Of a stretch of DNA of 64,000 nucleotides, positions 57,115 through 64,000 are shown one piece after another (within the stretch, counting starts at the first letter, position 1; each line of letters starts with the position of its first letter). Source of the DNA: Proales similis. Taxonomy: Eukaryota; Rotifera; Eurotatoria; Ploima; Proalidae. The notes under the pieces were generated by a model, which was given only the letters and a program-made list of their open reading frames with translations, was not told the origin of the DNA and searched no databases. The stretch covers positions 2,480,001 through 2,544,000 of the forward strand of contig JAGVRJ010000002.1 in NCBI GenBank assembly GCA_019059635.1, written 5' to 3'. The position numbers and the translations under genes are program-made.

Positions 57115-60100
57115 ATGAAACTTGTTCGTTCTCAGAAATCCTTGCATCTCTCGCTTATTGAGATCATTATTGCTTTAATTGTTGGCCTTGGGCTTATTCT
57201 TCTGGTTGGTCTTTTATCCGGCCTTATCGCCCGACCAAATAATTGCGTACCGTCCAAACCTTCTTTACCTTCCTCGATTTCTTCATCAACACAAGCTTCA
57301 TATACATCTCAAGCCCCAACGCCTATTCAGGCCAGCGAATACAGGCTTCTTGATGTTGCTCGACCGCTTCATTATACACTTTACATCACTTCGTTTTTCA
57401 ACCCTTACGCATCGCTCTCTTCATCCGGAGTGAAGATCTTCTCTGGACAAGTGGTGATCGATATCCAGATTGTGAAGGCAACCGACCGTCTTCTAATCCA
57501 TGTCGGCTCAGGTCTTACTCTCAACTCTTTGAAAATCAGTTCAGCTGAAACAAATTCGTCTTCAATTGAACTTAAAAACATCAAGAAACTTTCGAATGAT
57601 CTTGTTGAAATTTTAACCACTCAGGCATTGAGAGTCGGACTTTATCAAATTAAAATAAGCTACAGAGGGTCGCTCTCACCGAGAACAGGCTTCTATTTTG
57701 CCAGTTATTTGGAGAATCAAACGCCACGAACATTTGTGGCGACCAGGTTTGTTCCGATAGGAGCCCGAACTGCCTTGTGAGTCGAATTTCCTCTTCATGT
57801 GTATTCATTGAAGCATTTTACTTTACTTTTCAGTCCATGTTTCGATGAGCCCGCATTCAAAGCTAATTTTACCCTCATTGTTGAGCATCCAGTCAATTCC
57901 ATTGCATTATCCAACTGGCCAGTCAAGGTTTTTCATCTTACATTTTTCGCACCGATGAGTGTCTTTCTCAAAAAAACTCGTTTCAGGGCGATGTAGAGAC
58001 TTTCACCGAATCGAGCAACATTCGAAAGCGAACAACATTTCAGACGACTTTTCAGATGAGCACTTATTTACTTGCCTGGTCCATATTGCCTGATGACTAC
58101 GCGAGTCGTTCAATCGACTCCAACGGTCTCACTGTAGTCGAACTTTTGAATTTCTATTTGAGATCAGTATTTCATTTTCACTCCTCAGATTACGGTGTAC
58201 GGTCGTCGCTCTGAGCTTCAGATGAATGTGGCCGATTTTGCCCTTGAAGTTGCGAACAAATCTCTTGAGCATTTGCGTCAGTTTTTTAACTACGACTCGG
58301 CTATTCCGCCCAAGATAGGTGAGATATGCCTGAATTTCTATTTCGTTCTGAGCCCATATTTAATTCATTTGCAGACATCTTGTCGCTTCCCGTGTACCCG
58401 GCTCAGCAGTCGGAAAATTGGGGCCTGAACGTATTCAGAGAGGAGACAATCTTCTTTAGAGAACAACATGGAACCAGTGAAGACAGGCAAACAACCGCTA
58501 TTGCAATAGCCCATGAACTGGCTCACTATGTATAATCATTGAGCAAGCATTTTTAGTCAGGTTTTCGTTTTAAGTGTTCATGTCAAGCAATCAGGCTGTT
58601 TATTTGTGAAATTGATCTTGTTGAGCGAAAACTTGATTTTTTCTTTTAAATTCTCGATTTAAATTTTCATTCTTAAGTGGACAGGAAACTTGGTCACTTG
58701 TGCATTCTGGTAGAAGATTTTTGCTTCTTATCTCGCTCTTTTCTTAACCAAACTAATTGACTAGGAATGACCTCTGGCTCAACGAGGCACCGGTAAACGA
58801 GCATCGACCGTCCCTTAAGTCATTTTGCAACTTTTCACAATCAAATAAGGCCGTCTACTTTTCGTACAAAACCATACAAGCAATTTATCCTGATTTCCAA
58901 TTGGCAAGACCAAATTTGAGTTCACCATAAACAAGCTTGAAATTTTGATTGAATGTTTTCGACTGTAAAGGATGAGCAGTTTTTAACCGAAGAGCTCCTG
59001 CCGGGCATGTGGGACGACTCGAGACCGACTTCGATCCCGCTTAGCCCTTCAATAAGATCGGCCAGCATGGTCACACTCGCCTTTAATTTGGTCACTTTTA
59101 CTAAAGGCAGTGCATTGCTTCGCTGGATTGAGGCAATTGTTGGCGAGAGCTCATTCAAAACTAGCATGCAAGTGAGTATTGAGTAAGAGCATTTCTTCTA
59201 TGTCAACTGATGATCAACCCCACCTGTTTTTAAGAGATATGTCAGCCGAAACGCGTTCCGCTCAGTCGACTCCGAGCAGTTTTTCAGCTTCTTCATTATT
59301 GTAATTGCCGCGTTCCAATTCACAGCGGTCTAGCAATAGCTAGCAAATTTCATGTTTTCTCACAAAAGCACGAAAAATATGGAATAAATGCAAAGCAGTT
59401 CTTGGAAAGATGGGTCTACCAACCAAACTATCCAATAGTTTCTGCTTTACTTGACACAAGAGATGGCGTCTCAGTCGTCAAATTCAACCAAGCTCGTTTC
59501 CTTTCGACCGAGCTTGATGAAGAGGGGCCTAATGTGCCTACCACTCCGTGGAAGTAAACCCTCCCGAAATGAGTCGTTGATTCAAGTCGATAAAAGTCTC
59601 CAACCAAGCTTCGAATGGCTCGTTTACCTCGAGTGTCAAGCCGGAGGAGTTTATCAGCCTAATGGAGGTGCTGCTCAGCATTTGACAGGCGAAATCAAGA
59701 CTTTCTCGTGGTTTCTTACCCAAAAACAGCAGGAATTTAAGCTCGATCGTCGCTACACTTGGATCAAATGCGACAAAGATTTCAACGGTTTCTATTTCAC
59801 CGACTACTCAAACAGCATAACTGCAGCCTTGGAATCAATTCTTGACAACAACATGGAAGTAAAAGTTTGAACGACTAGTTTGCTCAGCCTCAAGACCATT
59901 TTTTTTAAGATCTTTAGCCCGGCCGATAGAACCAATCTGCTGCACATTTCATTTGAGGCAGCATATGCTGGTCTCAAGTCCTACCAAGTGCCGAGCTCTC
60001 TCTACAGCTATTTGTCGAGTAAAGAGAGCTCATACGCACCTTGGAAGGCACTTTTCCTTCATTTAGACTTTATCACTCAATTGGCCGAGCATAGACCAGT

Positions 60101-61177
60101 CTTCAGCTCCCTGAGGGTACAATTCGCTTGGCATTCATCCATTTTGCTTTTTCAACACACACTTGTCAAAGTCGTTCGGAATCGAGCTGATCACCAGCCT
60201 GTCGGGCAGACTGAATCTCTACGACGATCAGGGAACTCATATACAACGATTGTTGAAAAAGGCCTCGGTCGAATTTCTGTGTCGCATGCAAGACTCTGGT
60301 TGCTTGGATAAAGCGAGTCAACTGTTCAATACAATCCCAACTGACTATTTTACGGAGCCCAACACATTGAGCCTTTCCAATCCGTAATTGCCTCAATTTA
60401 TTCATTCTCTCGACATAGTACCTAACTAAAGGCTACTGATCAGAGTGCCGGCCAATCTTCGCGGATCTGTCTACAAATATCACCTTGAGAACACAAATGA
60501 CTTGAACGATTGGTACATGATGTTTACTTTCTATCAGATATCAAACAGCCAGCAAGAGAGGAAAGAGGTCATTTCGGCACTAGCGAATACCCGCAACGCT
60601 CATTTGCTTGATTTGTAAAAGTCAACCCATGCAAATTGTTCCGCTTTCGGCTTATCAAACCAATTAAATTCTTAAGTTATCTGAGAGAGACGATAAGCTC
60701 GATTTACATTCCCATACAAGACCAAGACGTGATTGCAGTGCTCGAAGCAGTCGGAAGAACGGCAGTCGGTCGAACGTTCGCCTGGAAGTTCCTTCGCGAG
60801 AACTGGTTCAACCTTCTTGGCCGGTAGAGCACTTTTCTCTTTACTTGCAAACTTCTCAGTCGCCTGTTGAATGGTTGCTTTTGAAAAGCTTTGGTCCTGT
60901 GGCCGCTCTTGGCGATTTAGTGGTTGAAATTGCGAGTGGATTCGACAACACAATTCAACTCGGCGAGGTAAGTCCTCTCACTGAACACTTCACTCTTTCG
61001 CCGGCATTTATCTGTCAAACTAAGCTGAGCCAATTCGGTGAGGTAAACATGGCCGAGTATTATCCAGACAAAAGGATCAGAGCTCTGGACGGCGTGTTAA
61101 ACAATCTCTTTTGGATTGCTGACCGTGAGCCGGATTTTATCACCCATTTCAGCGGACTTGGAAAAAAAGGCATTTGA
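57115..61177 (+). CDS. Membrane M1 aminopeptidase-like protein with SENWG variant
   Basis: Single M1 domain, type II. The ATG at 57115 (MKLVRSQKSLHL) leads to a membrane segment (IIIALIVGLGLILLVGLLSGLI), ARPNNC, and a short Ser/Thr/Pro stalk. PCFDEPAFKA is present near 57835. The GAMEN position reads QQSENWGL (near 58405-58425), so Gly-Ala-Met is replaced although Glu-Asn-Trp-Gly stays. The zinc site is intact: AIAHELAHY (near 58503-58531) and, over short introns, [10 protein letters not shown] (near 58765-58790) with the third ligand. An ERAP1_C-like region ends ...DFITHFSGLGKKGI at 61177. A TTTTTCTTGTCTTAG just before the ATG could be a 3' splice site for a 5' UTR intron. The coding strand is T-rich, like the AT-rich parts of domain 4 in the gene before it. 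Proteolysis is possible, but aminopeptidase specificity is doubtful because the GAMEN motif is altered. Confidence 0.87.
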
Positions 61178-61263
61178 GGTCATAGCAAATAGATTTACAG
61201 TTAGCTAGTTAGAGATCAATAATCGCTTAGAGATGATAGTCAGTTGGCTGATTTAGATTTTTG

Positions 61264-61269
61264 AATAAA
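61264..61269 (+). promoter_or_regulatory. Polyadenylation signal of the last M1 gene
   Basis: AATAAA (repeated as AATAAATAAAT) lies about 87 bp after the stop codon at 61177. Confidence 0.5.
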
Positions 61270-61440
61270 TAAATGATTTTCGGCCCCATCCGCTCGCTCG
61301 CCGCGCAGTTTATTATTTCGTAGCCAAGTTGAATCAGTCAAAGCGTTGATAACTTTATCATGAATTACGAGTACTCGCATTTAAGAAAGAGTGAGTGACC
61401 TTCAAACTTTGTTATTCGAGCTGCTTGCTGACATGAAACT

Positions 61441-62518
61441 ATGCTAAAAATGGATTTGTTGGAGAGTGATAGAATTCAATTCATTCTGTGTGGTGTTGTT
61501 GGCTTTTTGGGACTGGCTGTGTTAAGCCATATATTTTACTTTGCTGGCGGCCGGTGCAGATCAACACGCCGCTTGGACGAAAAGACCGCAATTGTGACCG
61601 GGGCCAACACCGGCATCGGGTATGAAACAGCTCTGGACCTGGCCAGACGCGGCGCCCGAGTCATTCTCGCCTGCCGCGACATGGGCCGGGCGAACGCGGC
61701 CGCCGACAAGATTCGCCGAGAGAGCGGCAACGGCAACGTGGTCGTCGAGCAGCTCGACCTCGCCTCGCTCGAGTCGGTGCGGCGCTTCTGCGAGCGCGTG
61801 AACGCGCGCGAAGAGCGACTCGACATCCTCGTCAACAACGCCGGCATCATGGCCTGTCCGCAGTGGAAGACCAAGGACGGCTTCGAGATGCAGTTTGGCG
61901 TCAACCATCTGGGACACTTTTTGCTCACCAATCTGCTGCTCGACAAGCTGAAAGAAAGCGTTCCCTCGCGAATTGTAAATGTGTCGGCCTTGGCTTACGA
62001 ATGTAATTTCTCAATTTCAAATTTGTCTCAGAAGGAAAATTGATATTCTTTGAAAAGACGGCTGCGCAGATGGTTCACTAAATATCGATGACATCAATTC
62101 TGAGCGCTCTTACGAACCTTGGCGAGCATATAAACAGTCGAAAATTTGTAATGTCTTGTTTAATCTTGGACTAGCTCATCGGCTAAGAGGCACCGGAGTG
62201 ACTACGTACGCCCTTCACCCGGGCATCATCAACACAGAACTGAACCGATATTACGCCGAAGCATACGGTTACCCGCCTCTACTTATCAATATATTTATTG
62301 CTTTGATGTATCCGTTGAACCTCTGGATGCTCAAGAGTAGCCGCGAGGGTGCACAAACCAGCATTTACTGCGCCGTTTCTGAACAGCTAGACGGCAAGAG
62401 CGGCACGTATTACAGCGACTGCCACGAGAGACCACTCAGACCCGAAGTGAACAATCAAGAGCTGATAGAAAAACTGTGGACAATGAGCGAAAAATTTGTC
62501 GGATTAAATGAGAAATGA
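61441..62518 (+). CDS. Retinol dehydrogenase-like short-chain dehydrogenase/reductase (RDH11-14 type)
   Basis: Membrane-anchored NAD(P)H-dependent oxidoreductase, likely acting on retinoid or other lipid alcohols and aldehydes at the ER. The ATG at 61441 precedes an N-terminal membrane segment (ILCGVVGFLGLAVLSHIFYF). The Rossmann fold shows TGANTGIG (cofactor binding), ACRD, LDLAS, NNAG and the Ser of NVSA. An intron of about 69 nt (donor GAAT|GTAATT near 62001, acceptor GCGCAG|ATGG near 62070) joins ALAYE to YGSLNIDDINS, then the catalytic YKQSK, HPGIINTEL, and a hydrophobic C-terminal stretch. It ends NEK at 62518. AATAAA is at 62585. The part from about 61580 to 61930 is much richer in GC than the rest of the gene. 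Length of about 335 residues suits the family. The substrate is not predictable from sequence. Confidence 0.92.
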
Positions 62519-62584
62519 TTTTCTCTTCAGCTGAGTCAACAGCGGAGCAGACAAACTCATGCAACCAGTTGAGCAATTAGCATT

Positions 62585-62590
62585 AATAAA
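62585..62590 (+). promoter_or_regulatory. Polyadenylation signal of the SDR gene
   Basis: AATAAA lies about 67 bp after the stop codon and 74 bp before the next ATG, so consecutive plus-strand genes are tightly packed here. Confidence 0.45.
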
Positions 62591-62658
62591 AATTTTATGC
62601 CAAATAATGTTAAAAGTTAAGTGAAGTTGAGTGAAGCATTTTCTTTTCCAGATAAAAA

Positions 62659-63257
62659 ATGTCCCAAAATCGCTATCAGCTAGAAAAAAATGACGACAAA
62701 AGAGATCGATCGTCTAGCCAATCTAACTCATCGAGCATATTCGGCTCTATATTGTCAGGAATCGCAACCGGAGTGGCATTAGGAGCAGCTGCCTACTTGG
62801 GCTATCAAGTGAGTCCTGATTTGCGATGTTTGAAAAGTCTCTTTTTCAAATCTGACTCATTTTAAGATTTACAAAGTAAATAAAAGTCTTTTGTGAAGCT
62901 TTTTGAAAAGCTGCTCGATTTGTAATAAATCAAGGAATTGACTCGCGAAGAATTGGACAGAATTCCAGAGCGAAGAGTCGACCGAAATCTTGACGGTAGG
63001 ATTACAGATGAATTGTTTCTATTTGCCTGCAGAGATAAAGAAATTTTATCAGCAACAAATGACCCTTGTCCAATTTGTTTGGGAAATTTCTCAATTAACG
63101 AATCATACAAACGCTTGCCATGCTCTCACATTTACCACACCGCCTGCATTAGTAAATGGGTCGAACAGGTACTCATTCTGCCGCTTAGTTGACCCAAGTC
63201 ATCCAAGATTTGCTTTAGAGCCCGACCTGTCCGATGTGTCGACGCAATGTTGATTAG
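62659..63257 (+). CDS. Small RING-H2 E3 ubiquitin ligase-like protein
   Basis: Three exons. The ATG at 62659 begins a charged, Ser-rich head, then a Gly/Ala-rich hydrophobic segment (IFGSILSGIATGVALGAAAYLGY) that could insert in a membrane. After an intron of about 125 nt, exon 2 (ELTREELDRIPERRVDRN...) carries the RING: CPICLGNF, then CSHIYHTACISKWVEQ. A second intron follows; the last exon supplies PTCPMCRRNVD and the stop at 63257. The order Cys-Cys-Cys-His-His-Cys-Cys-Cys is of RING-H2 type. Such proteins pass ubiquitin from an E2 to substrates. The substrate and exact family are unknown. The last exon is short and its splice site is inferred from completion of the RING. Confidence 0.83.
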
Positions 63258-63468
63258 ATATCCAACCGGTTCGATAAATTTAGTTTTATTCCTCAAACTG
63301 TTCTAGTTCTTGTTTCGTTTTTTATCATAATAGGATGCATAAAATTGCTTATTGAACTAAAAATAAAACTTGTAGATTCTGATGTGCTCAGGCGAAAATT
63401 GGTGAAAGCAGGCCCTATTTATTGTGCATGTGCAGGTGAGAATGGGGAGGAGGGAAAAAAACAGGCGA

Positions 63469-63828
63469 CTACTGGGCGCCACCGAACTGTTGCTGAAATA
63501 GACCTTGAACCATTTGGACCGCATGGAGTGCTTCAGAAAGCTCGAGTACTCCACTTTGATCTCGATCGAACTGCTTGAATGCAAAACGGGCACCGTGTTC
63601 GCCAATCCCGCCCAGTCCTAGTTGATTAACCACTACGATAAAGTCTGAAAGACGGGCGGAGCGAAAAAAGTGTGTTCAAATCAAGTCAAATAAAATGGTG
63701 GACAGCATCTAACCGTCTTCAGTTATTTTGCCGTCTCCAGTGCGGTCGAATTGTGCAAGAACGTTGAATATTTGACCTGCGTTGCCTCCGCCCAGGAATT
63801 GGGCGCCCATGTTGAAAAGCTGGTCCAT
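63469..63828 (-). CDS. Small EF-hand calcium-binding protein
   Basis: The ATG at 63828 (MDQLFNMGAQFLGGGNAGQIF) leads to a first EF-hand loop, FDRTGDGKITEDDF, split by an intron of about 70 nt (near 63713-63646; G|AC completes the second Asp). Exon 2 contains a second loop, FDRDQSGVLELSEAL, and ends ...QQQFGGAQ at 63469. Both loops keep acidic residues at the calcium-chelating positions. The protein is about 96 residues, and the Gly/Gln-rich ends recall the penta-EF-hand group, though only two loops are seen. TTTATT at 63417-63422 is AATAAA on the minus strand, 47 nt past the stop. It converges with the RING gene, whose AATAAA is at 63362. Further 5' exons beyond 63828 cannot be excluded. Confidence 0.75.
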
Positions 63829-64000
63829 GCCGATCGAGTTTTATTCGTGCTCTTAATCTTTTGTCTACACGATGAATTAGAGAGATGACAAATGTGACAT
63901 CAGTAGATATGAGCTTATGTGAACAAATGAATGAATGTTTCGGAGGCGAATGTGTGCCAAAAGCCACACAGAGCCAACAAGAATTAAAACAAGAAAATCC

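Overview
The window is animal nuclear DNA. It has spliceosomal genes with very short GT-AG introns (mostly about 50-70 nt), orthologues of the bilaterian genes slit and Zic/odd-paired, and metazoan ectopeptidase families. Gene density is high outside two developmental-gene flanks. This suggests a compact invertebrate genome, perhaps a small arthropod such as a mite or another small ecdysozoan. The sequence alone does not settle the taxon.

Layout. 1-3128 (-): 5' part of slit, from signal peptide to the start of the third leucine-rich block; the rest lies off the window. 3129-9027: non-coding, with simple repeats. 9028-16458 (+): an M1 aminopeptidase-N gene with two catalytically intact M1 domains in one polypeptide. 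16707-19076 (-): SPPL2-type intramembrane aspartyl protease. 20843-22718 (-): Zic/odd-paired zinc-finger factor, with 3.8 kb of non-coding DNA upstream. 26531-27264 (-): orphan secreted cysteine-rich protein, with a decayed relative at 27466-27741. 28461-31830 (+): neprilysin-like M13 peptidase. 32473-61177: four more M1 genes (+,-,+,+). 61441-62518 (+): retinol-dehydrogenase-like SDR. 62659-63257 (+): RING-H2 protein. 63469-63828 (-): small EF-hand protein.

The outstanding locus is 41492-56916. It reads as one type II membrane protein with a conserved membrane anchor, a mucin-like stalk made of sixteen 39-bp repeats, and four consecutive M1 domains joined in frame without a new start, stop or membrane segment. 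Most of it is a tandem array of a 3.65-kb unit (exons and introns) that is nearly identical between copies and strikingly GC-rich, set abruptly into AT-rich, divergent sequence of the same gene. All four domains have lost the first zinc-binding histidine (KEMAH in place of HExxH) and the GAMEN exopeptidase motif (ESSAAWG), so they look like pseudoenzymes. The second copy carries a one-base insertion that shifts the frame.

Taken together, the M1 genes form a local family of membrane-anchored ectoproteins (nine M1 domains in five genes). It ranges from fully active-looking enzymes, through variants with altered GAMEN motifs, to a dead four-headed form. With the neighbouring M13 ectopeptidase they would act at a cell surface, plausibly on peptides in the gut or haemolymph. 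That setting is inference, since no expression data are available.
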